From contig NZ_MUIO01000040.1 of the NCBI RefSeq assembly GCF_002087235.1, positions 41,829 through 105,828 of the forward strand: 64,000 nt of DNA, given 5' to 3'. The notes under the pieces were generated by a model, which saw only the letters and a list, made by a program, of their open reading frames with translations, did no database searches and was not told where the DNA came from. This DNA is from Pseudomonas floridensis (lineage in GTDB: Bacteria; Pseudomonadota; Gammaproteobacteria; Pseudomonadales; Pseudomonadaceae). A program made the translations under genes and the position numbers. This document shows, in pieces, positions 54,439 through 63,589 of this stretch; position 1 is the first letter of the stretch, and each line of letters opens with the position of its first letter.

Positions 54439-55017
54439 TCAGCGCAAATATGCGGCCCAGGCCGACACCAGCAGCAAGACCGCCATCCCTCTGTTCAGCC
54501 ACTGCATGGCCTGCCCCGCCCCCAGCAGCCGTGCCGACCCCACGCCGAGCAGCGCCCAGCACGCCATACATGGCAGCGACACCAGAAGGAACGCCAGCGC
54601 CAGATGGGGTACCGTGCCCTGACTGAACACACTGACCACGGCCAGCGCCATCATCCACGTCTTGGGGTTGACCACCTGCAGGCCCGCCGCACCGACGAAT
54701 CCCAGACGCGGTCGGCTGTCGTCTTGCTTGATCGGCCCGACAGGACTGCTGAAGATCTTCCAGGCCAGCCAGGTCAACCAGCCGACCCCGACGGCCGACA
54801 TCACGGGCTGCACAGCGGGCAACTGCATCAGCGATCGGCCGACGCCGGTGCCCACCAGCAACACCAGCAACACCAGCGCTGCGGCGCCCATGCAGGCACC
54901 GAGAATGATCGGCAGACTGGCTTTCAAGCCATAACGGGCGCTGTTGCTCAGCACCAGCAAGTTGGTAGGACCGGGTGTGATCGATGCCACGAACGCGAAC
55001 AGCAGAAAGGACAGCAT
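54439..55017 (-). CDS. LysE/RhtB-family amino-acid exporter
   Basis: The 192-residue, six-segment membrane protein has the family start SFLLFAFVASITPGPTNLLV and the VNPKTWMMALAVVSVFSQG segment. Such proteins export amino acids or derivatives. An out-of-frame overlapping frame (54416-55024) is a shadow. It is divergently spaced from nothing and ends near the hybrid kinase stop. Confidence 0.88.
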   Translation of the reverse strand: MLSFLLFAFVASITPGPTNLLVLSNSARYGLKASLPIILGACMGAAALVLLVLLVGTGVGRSLMQLPAVQPVMSAVGVGWLTWLAWKIFSSPVGPIKQDDSRPRLGFVGAAGLQVVNPKTWMMALAVVSVFSQGTVPHLALAFLLVSLPCMACWALLGVGSARLLGAGQAMQWLNRGMAVLLLVSAWAAYLR

Positions 55018-55068
55018 GACTCAAGACCTCCAGAATGACAGGTCCTCATGCTCGCGCACTGTGCCGTA

Positions 55069-55905
55069 TCAGTCTGGAAGGTCTGTGCACCGCGTGCGAT
55101 ACGCCGCCGGGGTCAGGCCGTAGGCGCGCAGAAACCAGCGTCCAAGATGGCTCTGATCGGCAAACCCCAGATCGCTGGCCACCGTAACGGGCTGAGCGCC
55201 GCGTGCCAGCAGCCTTCGCGCCATCGACAGCCGCAGTTGCACCAGATACGCGTGCGGCGGCAGGCCAAAGGCGGCCTTGAATGCGCGGGTCAGCCGAAAG
55301 CGGTCCACGCCACAGGCCACTGCCAACTCATCCAGCCCCAGATCACGTCGAAAATGCGCGTGCAGGTAATCGCGGGCGCGCAAGGCGATCTGCGGCAGGC
55401 GCGGGTCATGCTCGTGCCTGACGCGCCAGTGCACCTGAGCGGTCAACCGTTCCAGCAACCCATCGAGTGCACTCTGCCGAACGATACGCGGCTCATGGCT
55501 GTGCAGCGCCGAAAATGCGAACAAAGTAGCCTGCGCCAGTTGGGGATCGCGTACCAGTGTGCGGGCAAAGCCGGGCTGATAATTGGCAGGCGCATCCTCG
55601 AACATCGAGCTCAACTCAAGGGCGATCCAGTGCGGATCGAGATACAGCATGCGATAGGTGAAGCCCTCGGCATCGGGCGCATCGCCGTCATGCACTTCGC
55701 CGGGTTCGAGCATGAACACCTGGCCTGACGTACTGGCGTGCCGCTTGCGCCGACAATGAAACTGCTGCACGCCCTGTTCGGTTACACCCACCAGATAGCT
55801 GTCATGCCAGTGAGGGTCGTAGGCATGACCGCGAAAATGCGCACGCAACGTCTCGATGCCGGTGTCGTGGTCTTGAGCGAGATCGATCCAGTTGGCTGAC
55901 TTCAT
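55069..55905 (-). CDS. AraC-family transcriptional regulator
   Basis: The 278-residue regulator starts at ATG 55905 (MKSANWIDLAQDHDTGIETL). The N-terminal AraC-binding cupin lies at about 15-150 (HFRGHAYDPHWHDSYLVGVT). A C-terminal double HTH lies at about 175-270 (RDLGLDELAVACGVDRFRLT; PVTVASDLGFADQSHLGRWF). The gene is upstream of and in the same direction as the LysE exporter, 51 bp away, so it likely regulates it. Confidence 0.88.
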   Translation of the reverse strand: MKSANWIDLAQDHDTGIETLRAHFRGHAYDPHWHDSYLVGVTEQGVQQFHCRRKRHASTSGQVFMLEPGEVHDGDAPDAEGFTYRMLYLDPHWIALELSSMFEDAPANYQPGFARTLVRDPQLAQATLFAFSALHSHEPRIVRQSALDGLLERLTAQVHWRVRHEHDPRLPQIALRARDYLHAHFRRDLGLDELAVACGVDRFRLTRAFKAAFGLPPHAYLVQLRLSMARRLLARGAQPVTVASDLGFADQSHLGRWFLRAYGLTPAAYRTRCTDLPD

Positions 55906-56137
55906 GGGTGACCTGAGCGGGCCGCTTGATTGACATGATGAATGACGTTGCCTGTCGTTATCGCGCCATGGCGCCACAAAGTCTAGAAGGTTTGTGCGCA
56001 GAACGGCGTTCGTCTATATTTCCGCTCGGCGCCTCCACGCCTCCATCCGCGGAAAGGGCTGCGCCCAGGACACTGATTCACCCTCTTGTCACTACGACTC
56101 CCAACCTTCAGGCGGACAAGGTATGCAAGGAGATCGT

Positions 56138-57385
56138 ATGTCCAGCAATACCACGTCTTCGTCCCACGACGGCCGTATCAACCTCGAACAGCAACGCAAG
56201 CGCGCCAAAGAGCTGTTGCGGCGCATGAAGCAAGGCACCGCTGACGAGCAACTCGCGCTGTTCGCTGTACCAGGCCGCCCGCCCGCGTCGACGTTGTCAG
56301 ACGCTCAATGGCTGATCGCTCGGGAACTGGGCTTCAGCAGTTGGCCCAGGCTCAAAGCCCATGTCGATGCCATCGCCTTTGCCGCGCAACATCCGGATTT
56401 CGACGCCAGCGATGAAGCCCGGACCCTGCACTGGCGGTGCGGCAACGACATTGCCCACAGCCTGCAACTGGCCGGTTTCAAAGGATCGCTTCAGATGCTC
56501 AGCGATCCGCTGTGCATGGGGCCGGTGCAGAACCTGCCTGACGCAGATTATCGGGCATTGCGCAGTAGCTTCATCCATCAAGCGTTTGGCCTGGAGCCTG
56601 CTGAGGCGGCACGCCGAATGGATGATGAGTACAACCGCCTGCAACGACTGAGCAGTGATCATCACAACGTGTTGTGGTGCGAAGCGGATGCCTACGATCA
56701 ACTGTTCCTGGTGCGGGCGCTGGCCGGTATCGACCGGTTACCGCCGCGCCTGGAACTGATCGAGGTGGCTGAGGTGCCAGGCGTCGAACGGTTCATCGGC
56801 ATTGGACAGCTTGCGCCTGACGTACTGGCCTGGCTGTGGCCGCAGCGCAAACCGGTGACCCAAGCCATGCTGACCTGCGCACGCCAGGTATGGCTGGCTT
56901 ACTGCGATGCCTCACCGGTTGAACTGGCCGCGCTGGCCCACAATACGCACATGCCGTTGTCGTTACTGGCGCCAGCGCTGTTGCGTCAACTTCAGGAATT
57001 ACCAGGGTGTGACGACGGCCTGTCGCTTACCGAGCGGCTTTCATTGCAGTACCTCAGCGAAACCGGTCAGGCAACGTTTGGGCGGGTGTTTGCAGAACTG
57101 ACCGGCAAGCGCGAGCCATTACCGTTTCTCGGCGACTTGATGTTTCACGCTCTGTTGCGCCCATTGATCGATTCGCCAAACCCGCTGCTGAAAGAAATAG
57201 AAACACATCTGCAATGGCCGCACCGCTCGTTAACGCTCACCGCTCTGGGCCAGCGTGTGCTGGAAGCCAAAGATTACTGGCCGGATCACGCCGTACACAC
57301 GCGCTGGATCGGCGGTGTGTGTATCCGTCCGGGCCAGCCCCACTGGGCGATTGACGCCCATAACCAGCCCGTGTGGCACCGCTAG
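56138..57385 (+). CDS. DUF1835 domain protein of unknown function
   Basis: The 415-residue protein starts at ATG 56138, with AAGGAG 6 nt upstream. A DUF1835-type segment lies at about 95-200 (LHWRCGNDIAHSLQLAGFKG...DPLCMGPV, then WCEADAYDQLFLVRALAGI). A helical C-terminal DUF3658-like part follows, and near residues 5-80 there is an ankyrin-like or helical start (QRKRAKELLRRMKQGTADEQ; WLIARELGFSSWPRLKAHVD). Members of this family have no established activity. It is divergent from the AraC gene. Confidence 0.75.
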   Translation: MSSNTTSSSHDGRINLEQQRKRAKELLRRMKQGTADEQLALFAVPGRPPASTLSDAQWLIARELGFSSWPRLKAHVDAIAFAAQHPDFDASDEARTLHWRCGNDIAHSLQLAGFKGSLQMLSDPLCMGPVQNLPDADYRALRSSFIHQAFGLEPAEAARRMDDEYNRLQRLSSDHHNVLWCEADAYDQLFLVRALAGIDRLPPRLELIEVAEVPGVERFIGIGQLAPDVLAWLWPQRKPVTQAMLTCARQVWLAYCDASPVELAALAHNTHMPLSLLAPALLRQLQELPGCDDGLSLTERLSLQYLSETGQATFGRVFAELTGKREPLPFLGDLMFHALLRPLIDSPNPLLKEIETHLQWPHRSLTLTALGQRVLEAKDYWPDHAVHTRWIGGVCIRPGQPHWAIDAHNQPVWHR

Positions 57386-57591
57386 GCAGCGATTGTTGCA
57401 AACCGCTCTGTCGGCGCATGGCGCTGGCAGAGCTGGCCAGTGCGAATCATTTGTATCGGAAAAACATAAATACAATTGGAAAATAAATTCCATTAACTGT
57501 ATGAAGTGAACGGATTCTGTACCCGGATTTCGAGCATCTCAGGTACAGGATTCTCACCTCCTATCGACAGTTATCAAGCCCGAGGCTTTAT

Positions 57592-58311
57592 ATGAATTCG
57601 TCCTTGTCCCGCCGCAAGATTCTTCAAGGTGCCTGCTGCCTTCCGGTAGCTGCCGCCCTGATGGAAATGCCGTCCATCGCCAACGCCGCATCCCCTGCTT
57701 CACCGCGTACCAACCTGACCGCCGACCAGGCGTTGAAAGCTTTGCGCGACGGTAACGACGCGTTCATGACAGACAAGACCATTGACGTTGAACGTAACCG
57801 CGACCGTCGTCTGGAAATCGCCAAAGGGCAGACGCCGTTCTGCATCCTGATCTCCTGCTCGGATTCGCGCGTTCCGCCAGAGCTGCTGTTCGGCCGCGGT
57901 CTGGGCGAGCTGTTCATCGTGCGTAACGCCGGCAACACCGTCGATACCGCGGCCTTGGGTTCGATCGAATACGGCGTCAGCCAGTTGGGCGTGCCGTTAG
58001 TGGTCGTTATGGGCCACGAAAAATGCGGTGCTGTCGCTGCGGCCGTTTCGGTGGTCGAGGACAACACGATTTACCAGGGCGCGATTGGCCAGATGATCGA
58101 GCCGATTATCCCGGCAGTACTGACCGCCAAGTCGAAAAAGAGCAAGAGCCTGCTCGAGGATTCGGTCAAGAGCAACATCCAGCGTACCGTAGCGCGCCTG
58201 CGCTCCGCCTCCGAACCCGCCCTGATGAACCCGATCAAGGAAGGCAAGGTCAAGGTCGTCGGCGCTTACTACACCCTGGAAAACGGTAAGGTCGATTTCT
58301 TCGACGTCTGA
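57592..58311 (+). CDS. beta-class carbonic anhydrase, Tat-exported
   Basis: The 239-residue beta carbonic anhydrase has an N-terminal twin-arginine signal (SLSRRKILQ, then a hydrophobic run to about 32, ANA|A). The zinc ligands are Cys89, His142 and Cys145 (CSDSRVPPE, GHEKCG), with Asp91 and Arg93 of the catalytic dyad. It interconverts CO2 and bicarbonate in the periplasm. It is a single gene, with a 110-bp gap to the next gene. Confidence 0.92.
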   Translation: MNSSLSRRKILQGACCLPVAAALMEMPSIANAASPASPRTNLTADQALKALRDGNDAFMTDKTIDVERNRDRRLEIAKGQTPFCILISCSDSRVPPELLFGRGLGELFIVRNAGNTVDTAALGSIEYGVSQLGVPLVVVMGHEKCGAVAAAVSVVEDNTIYQGAIGQMIEPIIPAVLTAKSKKSKSLLEDSVKSNIQRTVARLRSASEPALMNPIKEGKVKVVGAYYTLENGKVDFFDV

Positions 58312-58422
58312 TGTTTGCTCGCGTCAACGATTGAGTCCGGACAGATCCAAGCGCAAGGATTGCGCCTCCCTTGAACAGGAAGGCAGCATGAGGACCCGAT
58401 CACACGCCAACAGGAGCGTTGC

Positions 58423-59634
58423 GTGAGCAAGGATTATCTGGCGTTTTTCAGTGCTCTGTTTCTGTCACGGCTGGCAGACCAGATTCTTCTTTTTATCGTT
58501 CCACTGGTCGTGTTTCAAACCACCAACAGCGTGTCATGGGCGGGACTGGCCTTTTTCGCCGAGTCGCTGCCACGTTTTCTGGCGTTTCCGATCTGCGGGG
58601 CGCTGTGCGACAGATTTTCTCCCGTCAGACTTCTACATATCAGTCAGGCATATCGGGCGCTGCTGTGCGTGATCGCGATGGCCCTGTATGGACTGTTCGG
58701 CGGTCTTGTCTGGCTGATCCTGCTTTCGGCCCTCTGCGGCGTGCTGACCACTCAAGGGGTCATGGCCCGCGAAGTGTTGATGCCGCACATTTTCCGGCGT
58801 TACACCTACACGCGTACTCTGTCGTATTCGCAGATAGCGGACCAGACCGGGCTGGTCGTGGGTCCACTGGTAGCGGTCTTGCTGCTCGACGTCTGGGCAT
58901 GGCATTGGGTGGTGATCGCCTGCGCCGGTCTGTTTGTGCTGGCTGATGCAGCCACGCGAATCTGGCATCGCACCCGAGAATCCTTGGCTGAAGGGTTCCA
59001 GCCCTCACACGCCAGCGCGCTGCAATCGCTGAAAACCGCCGTCGGGCATCTGCTCAGGCTGACGGAGCTGAAAAAAGTCGTCACGCTGGCAGTGGGCGTG
59101 AACCTGATCGTCGGCGTGACCCTGGCCACCTCGGCGGTCATGATGATCGGCGAACACCATGCCGACAAGAATGGCTACGCAACCCTACAGATGGCCGCTG
59201 CCGGTGCAACGATCCTGATCCTGTTTTTTCTCGCGCGTGTGGCGCTGCCAATGCGCGTAATGGGCCTGATGTCATACGCGATGATCGCCGCCGGGGCTCT
59301 GATCTGCGCACTGAGCCCGTCTCTTGGTGGTTACGCGGCAGGCTTTCTGCTGATTGCGGGCTTCGACAAAATGTTCAACGTCTACCTGCGCAGCATCCGC
59401 CAGCGGGTAATCCCTCGACAGGATTTTGGCAAGACAGTAGGCGTCATGACCCTGCTCAATAATCTGTCGCAACCCTTCGCGGGTCTGATGGTGGCCCTGC
59501 TCGCCGGGCCGTTTGGAACGCGCTGGGTGATTCTGGCGCTGGGGCTGCTGAGCGTCCTTATCGGCGGCTCTGCGCTCTGGTTTTTTACGGGCCGTACGGC
59601 GTCAGAAGCCGCCGCCGGCCCGACCGTCGATTGA
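58423..59634 (+). CDS. MFS exporter
   Basis: The 403-residue major facilitator starts at GTG 58423 (VSKDYLAFFSALFLSRLADQ), with AGGAG 8 nt upstream. Eleven to twelve membrane segments are visible. The loop CDRFSPVRLLHISQAY is typical of the EntS/macrolide-type efflux subfamily, and the second half has the GFDKMFNVYLRSIRQRVIP loop. It is probably an exporter of a small molecule; the substrate is not identified. Confidence 0.85.
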   Translation: MSKDYLAFFSALFLSRLADQILLFIVPLVVFQTTNSVSWAGLAFFAESLPRFLAFPICGALCDRFSPVRLLHISQAYRALLCVIAMALYGLFGGLVWLILLSALCGVLTTQGVMAREVLMPHIFRRYTYTRTLSYSQIADQTGLVVGPLVAVLLLDVWAWHWVVIACAGLFVLADAATRIWHRTRESLAEGFQPSHASALQSLKTAVGHLLRLTELKKVVTLAVGVNLIVGVTLATSAVMMIGEHHADKNGYATLQMAAAGATILILFFLARVALPMRVMGLMSYAMIAAGALICALSPSLGGYAAGFLLIAGFDKMFNVYLRSIRQRVIPRQDFGKTVGVMTLLNNLSQPFAGLMVALLAGPFGTRWVILALGLLSVLIGGSALWFFTGRTASEAAAGPTVD

Positions 59635-59657
59635 TCGTCAGTCTGAAGACTGCAACC

Positions 59658-60176
59658 TTAAATCACGCCACAGGCCGCACGATCACCGCCACCGCCCAGA
59701 GGTTTCGGATGATCGGAATGGTTATCGCCGCCGGCATGCACCATCAGCGCATGGCCTTTGATTTGCGAAAGCTTCTTCAAACGGGGCGCCAGCACCGGAT
59801 AATCCGCCGTGCCGTCGGCCATCACGTACAGCGCAGGCAGGTCGCCCAAATGTCCATTGGCATAAGGCCCCAAGTGCTTGCCGGTCTTGGCCGGATCGAA
59901 ATGACCGCCTGCCGCCAGCGCAGCGACCTTCACGCCATCTTTAGTGCCCGCCTCGCAACTGCCGTTTTCATGCACATGGAAACCATGAATACCCGCAGGC
60001 AAACCGCTGAGTTTAGGGGTGAACAGCAGACCGTACTCGGTCTCGCTGACCGTTACGGTGCCGATGGGTTTTGGCGCGCCGTCTGCGCTGACCAGATTAA
60101 TGGGAACGTCCAGCGATGCTGCCTGAACACTGACAGAAAACATGCCCAGCAGGCCTAGCCAAAGATAGGGTTTCAT
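59658..60176 (-). CDS. sodC: periplasmic Cu/Zn superoxide dismutase
   Basis: The 172-residue SodC starts with a signal peptide ([20 protein letters not shown]). It carries the metal-binding block [12 protein letters not shown], then [20 protein letters not shown] (further Cu/Zn ligands), and a closing HAGGDNHSD...RAACG. It dismutates superoxide in the periplasm, protecting against host-derived oxidants. A TTG start at 60185 is also possible because AAGGA fits it better. It is convergent with the MFS gene. Confidence 0.93.
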   Translation of the reverse strand: MKPYLWLGLLGMFSVSVQAASLDVPINLVSADGAPKPIGTVTVSETEYGLLFTPKLSGLPAGIHGFHVHENGSCEAGTKDGVKVAALAAGGHFDPAKTGKHLGPYANGHLGDLPALYVMADGTADYPVLAPRLKKLSQIKGHALMVHAGGDNHSDHPKPLGGGGDRAACGVI

Positions 60177-60423
60177 AGGATTCAATGCGTCCTTGATCTG
60201 GAAATCGAAAGTGAACGCTGTCCAGGTCGAAAGAGTGACCGTTTATCGCCCGCGTCTGCGCGCTACCTGACAACGCCATGGATACGACAAAGGGTGTGAC
60301 CACAGCCAGGCGGGTTTTGATGCAAATAAATCGACCGCCTTGCGTGCTCCGCCCGGCAGTCCTGCAAACACGCCCGGCCTCGGCTAACCTGAAACACATC
60401 GTGTCCCTGCATCACCCTCTTCG

Positions 60424-61101
60424 ATGAGGCTGAAACGACAAATGAAAGACCCCTACGCGTTCGGGTTCTACAGTGCCTGTTTTGCGCTGGTGGTCGTTGT
60501 AGCCGCAGTTTTTTACAGCGCCGCCGTCAGCACATCGCCGGGCAGTGCGGCCAATGCCTATTACATCGTCGAAGCGGCGTCGTCACTGAGTGAAGCGCTG
60601 GCGGTGATCGGCATCGCCGGCGTGGTATTCAAGGCCTATGGCTCATGGAAGCGCGAAACCCGTCAGCAAAAAGCCCTGAGTATCATCTGGGACGCAAATG
60701 TGGCGTTTCGGGAAATCGAGATTGGCTTCAACGAATGGTTTTTCGGCCCCGCGGCCAATCAGACATCCGGCCACGATCCCGCCAGGATCGACTCACTGCT
60801 GGCAGCAAGCCCGCTGGGAACGGCGCTCAAAGCCTTCAAGAAGCAATGCATCCTGCTCGACAAAGTGGTGATCAAGGATCACTGGCACTGGCTGAACCAT
60901 GCCGCTCAGCTCGACATGCTTGCCCGCGCGCTGAGCGCCGAAGCCTTCGGGGCCGTTGGCAAAGGCAAGGTCACCCACACCATCGTCGACTTTCTCTATG
61001 CCCACGAAGGTGAAACCTGGAAAAGAACCCAGGCTGACTGGGAATCGCAGATGACGCTCATCGAAGAGCAATTGGCGTCGCTCGAAGAGCTGTATACATG
61101 A
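60424..61101 (+). CDS. membrane protein of unknown function
   Basis: The 225-residue protein has two N-terminal membrane segments (about 12-38, FYSACFALVVVVAAVFYSAA, and 52-72, LSEALAVIGIAGVVFKAYGS). A long soluble helical tail follows (FNEWFFGPAANQTSG; TWKRTQADWESQMTLIEEQL). No family is recognised. ATG 60442 is an alternative start. It stands alone, ending at a strong hairpin (61121-61160). Confidence 0.6.
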   Translation: MRLKRQMKDPYAFGFYSACFALVVVVAAVFYSAAVSTSPGSAANAYYIVEAASSLSEALAVIGIAGVVFKAYGSWKRETRQQKALSIIWDANVAFREIEIGFNEWFFGPAANQTSGHDPARIDSLLAASPLGTALKAFKKQCILLDKVVIKDHWHWLNHAAQLDMLARALSAEAFGAVGKGKVTHTIVDFLYAHEGETWKRTQADWESQMTLIEEQLASLEELYT

Positions 61102-61120
61102 TCCGCTGAACGTCGATGCG

Positions 61121-61160
61121 GCCCCCTGGATCAGGCGACCGGGAGCCTGATCCAGGGGGC
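61121..61160. terminator. perfect 16-bp hairpin between convergent genes
   Basis: The arms 61121-61136 and 61145-61160 are exact complements with an 8-nt loop, in the 78-bp gap between a plus-strand gene and a minus-strand gene. There is only a short TTG after the stem, so it would end transcription without a good T-run, or act with Rho. Confidence 0.7.
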
Positions 61161-61179
61161 TTGCAACGAGCGGTGCGCC

Positions 61180-62190
61180 TCAGATATCCAGGCAGATCTT
61201 GCCAAAATGCTGGTTGGTTTCCTGATAGCGGAACGCTTCGACGATATCGGTCATCGGGAACGAACGGTCCATGACCGGACGCATGCCGTTGGCGTCGATG
61301 GCGCGAATCATGTCCTGCTGCTGGGCACGGCTGCCGACCAGCACGCCCTGCATGCGCAACTGCTTGACCAGCGCCGGCACGAATTCCATTTGGCCGGCCA
61401 CACCGCTGAGGATGCCGATGACCGAGATATGACCAGCCACTCGTGCGGCGGTCATCGAATGCTGCAGCGTCGAAGGACCGCCGACGTCAATGATGTGGTC
61501 CACACCGCGTCCACCGGTCAGTTTGCGGGCGGTCTCGCCCCAGTTGCTGTCCTTGCGGTAGTTGATCAGGTGATCGGCGCCCATGGCCTGCAGACGTTCC
61601 AGTTTTTCGTCGCTGGACGAGGTCGCGATCACTGTTGCACCTGCCATCTTGGCAAACTGCAAGGCGAAGATCGACACGCCACCAGTGCCTTGAACCAGCA
61701 CGGTGTCGCCAGGCTTCAGATTGTCATCGGCCATCAGTGCACGCCAGGCGGTCAGACCGGCAGTCGTCAGGGTCGAGGCTTCTGCGTGGGTATAACCCAG
61801 CGGCGCCAGGGTGAATGAGGTGGCACGGGCCGTGACCTGCTCGCGTGCATAGCCATCGACGCCATCACCCGGAACAGTGACAAACCCCTCGACCAGCGGC
61901 TCACCGCTCAGCCACTCGGGGAAGAAGGTGCTGACCACGCTGTCGCCGACCTTGAACTCGCTGACGCCCTCGCCTACCGCCGTCACCACACCCGCGCCGT
62001 CGGCCATGGGAATGCGCGATTCGGAAGGCCCCCACATGCCGCTGACCACAGCGAAATCATGGTAGTTGAGCGAGTTGGCGTGCAAACGTACGGTGATTTC
62101 TCCGGCCTTGGGTGCCAGCACCTCACTGTCACCCACCATCACGCGGTCGTAACCGCCACCGGCTTGCACATAAATGGTCGTGTTGCTCAT
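61180..62190 (-). CDS. zinc-type alcohol dehydrogenase/quinone oxidoreductase (MDR family)
   Basis: The 336-residue medium-chain dehydrogenase has a GroES-like N-terminal domain (about 25-130). The Rossmann half has LVQGTGGVSIFALQFAKMAG near 165-185 and HIIDVGGPSTLQHSMTAARV near 230. The usual catalytic-zinc cysteine block is not seen near residue 40, so this is more likely a quinone-oxidoreductase-type enzyme, reducing with NAD(P)H. It lies behind an ArsR gene. Confidence 0.88.
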   Translation of the reverse strand: MSNTTIYVQAGGGYDRVMVGDSEVLAPKAGEITVRLHANSLNYHDFAVVSGMWGPSESRIPMADGAGVVTAVGEGVSEFKVGDSVVSTFFPEWLSGEPLVEGFVTVPGDGVDGYAREQVTARATSFTLAPLGYTHAEASTLTTAGLTAWRALMADDNLKPGDTVLVQGTGGVSIFALQFAKMAGATVIATSSSDEKLERLQAMGADHLINYRKDSNWGETARKLTGGRGVDHIIDVGGPSTLQHSMTAARVAGHISVIGILSGVAGQMEFVPALVKQLRMQGVLVGSRAQQQDMIRAIDANGMRPVMDRSFPMTDIVEAFRYQETNQHFGKICLDI

Positions 62191-62246
62191 GGTAAATCTC
62201 CTATCAATTCAACATTACGCAAAATGACGAAATGTATGGGTAAAAC

Positions 62247-62543
62247 TCACAGCTCTTTCTTGAGCCGATCGGCGAACCGGTCAATGGCCTGTTCATCACG
62301 CCGAAAGTACGTCCATTTGCCGATGCGGGTCGCCTGGACCAGCCCGGCGCGTTGCAGGATCGCCAGATGAGCGGATGCGGTGGACGCCGACAGGCTGGCC
62401 TTCGCCTGAATATGCGAGACGCACACCCCTATCGCAGGATCACCGTGGTCCTGGGGCGGGAAATGCGCTTGCGGGTCTTTCAGCCACTGCATGATCGTCA
62501 TGCGTGTGTAATTACCGACCGCTTTGATCTGCTCAAGTATCAT
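62247..62543 (-). CDS. ArsR-family winged-helix regulator
   Basis: The 98-residue protein starts at ATG 62543 (MILEQIKAVGNYTRMTIMQW; TTG 62552 is an upstream alternative). The HTH (ICVSHIQAKASLSASTASAH...LQRAGLVQATRIGKWTYFRR) is typical of ArsR/SmtB regulators without metal-binding cysteines at the usual ELCVCDL site. It lies 56 bp upstream of the dehydrogenase in the same direction and probably controls it. Confidence 0.88.
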   Translation of the reverse strand: MILEQIKAVGNYTRMTIMQWLKDPQAHFPPQDHGDPAIGVCVSHIQAKASLSASTASAHLAILQRAGLVQATRIGKWTYFRRDEQAIDRFADRLKKEL

Positions 62544-62703
62544 GGGGCACAACGTTACGCTTTTTTACGAAATGTTCAACCCTTCATTTTTCATGATCAA
62601 TGCCGATCTGCGACATGGCGTCGTTCCTGCTTCACATCACGTCGGCAAATGAAGCACTCTAGCGCTTCCAACAAGACCAACGACCTCACGAGCACCCACC
62701 CTC

Positions 62704-63492
62704 ATGATGAAACCGAACTACAGCGTCACGGCCGCCCTTCTGTTGAGTCTGGCCACAATGGCACAGGCTCAGGAGTCGCCCTCGCATCTGGACAAGGTGA
62801 TCCAGGCCGGTCATTTGTCGGTGTGCACCACGGGCGATTACAAGCCTTACACGTCTCTGCGCGAAGACGGTGAGTACGAAGGCATCGACATCACCATGGC
62901 TCGCTCGCTGGCCAAAAGCCTGGGCGTGAACGTGCAGTGGGTGCCTACCACCTGGAAAACGTTGATGCCGGACATGATCGCGGGCAAGTGTGACATCGGC
63001 ATGGGCGGCATTTCGGTCACGCTTGAACGTCAGAAGAAAGCCTTCTTCAGCAGCACGCTGGATGTCGACGGCAAAATTCCGCTGGTGCGATGTGAAGATC
63101 AGGCGCTGTATCAGACCGTCGAGCAGATCAATCAGCCGTCGGTTCGCCTGATCGAACCTGCCGGTGGCACCAACGAAGCGTTCGCACGCGCCTATCTGCC
63201 CAAGGCGCCCATCGCCTTCCACGACAACAAGACCATCTTTCAGGAACTGCTCGACAAGAAAGCCGACGTGATGATCACCGACGCCTCCGAAGCGCTGTAT
63301 CAGCAAAAGCGCATGCCCGGATTGTGTGCAGTGAACCCTGCGCGTTATATGCAGTACGGCGAAAAAGCCTACCTGTTGCCGCGCGACGACGTGGCCTGGA
63401 AAGCTTACGTGGATCAATGGCTGCACCTGAGCAAAGCCACGGGCATTTATCAGCAGGCCCTCAGTGAGTGGCTGGCCGTCCCTGCGCAATAA
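62704..63492 (+). CDS. periplasmic solute-binding/cyclohexadienyl dehydratase-like protein
   Basis: The 262-residue protein starts with a signal peptide (MMKPNYSVTAALLLSLATMA, cleavage before QESP). The SBP-bac-3 fold (LSVCTTGDYKPYTSLREDGE; GISVTLERQKKAFFSS; PAGGTNEAFARAYLPKA; ADVMITDASEALYQQKRMPG) is close to the PheC cyclohexadienyl dehydratases, which act in periplasmic phenylalanine synthesis. The alternative is an amino-acid ABC binding protein. No permease genes adjoin it, which favours the dehydratase reading. Confidence 0.8.
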   Translation: MMKPNYSVTAALLLSLATMAQAQESPSHLDKVIQAGHLSVCTTGDYKPYTSLREDGEYEGIDITMARSLAKSLGVNVQWVPTTWKTLMPDMIAGKCDIGMGGISVTLERQKKAFFSSTLDVDGKIPLVRCEDQALYQTVEQINQPSVRLIEPAGGTNEAFARAYLPKAPIAFHDNKTIFQELLDKKADVMITDASEALYQQKRMPGLCAVNPARYMQYGEKAYLLPRDDVAWKAYVDQWLHLSKATGIYQQALSEWLAVPAQ

Positions 63493-63589
63493 GCCTTCAT
63501 CGGCCGATTCCCGTCAGGCAACAGTTGCATGGCGGGGTCGGCTGAAATAGCGTGTTGCAGAATACCCTTTCAGGAAGGCTACGCTGAGC

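Noticed and set aside
54416..55024. 202-codon frame overlapping the LysE gene
   Set aside because: Shadow frame: Gly/Arg-rich, no family; the LysE frame has clear membrane helices and motifs.
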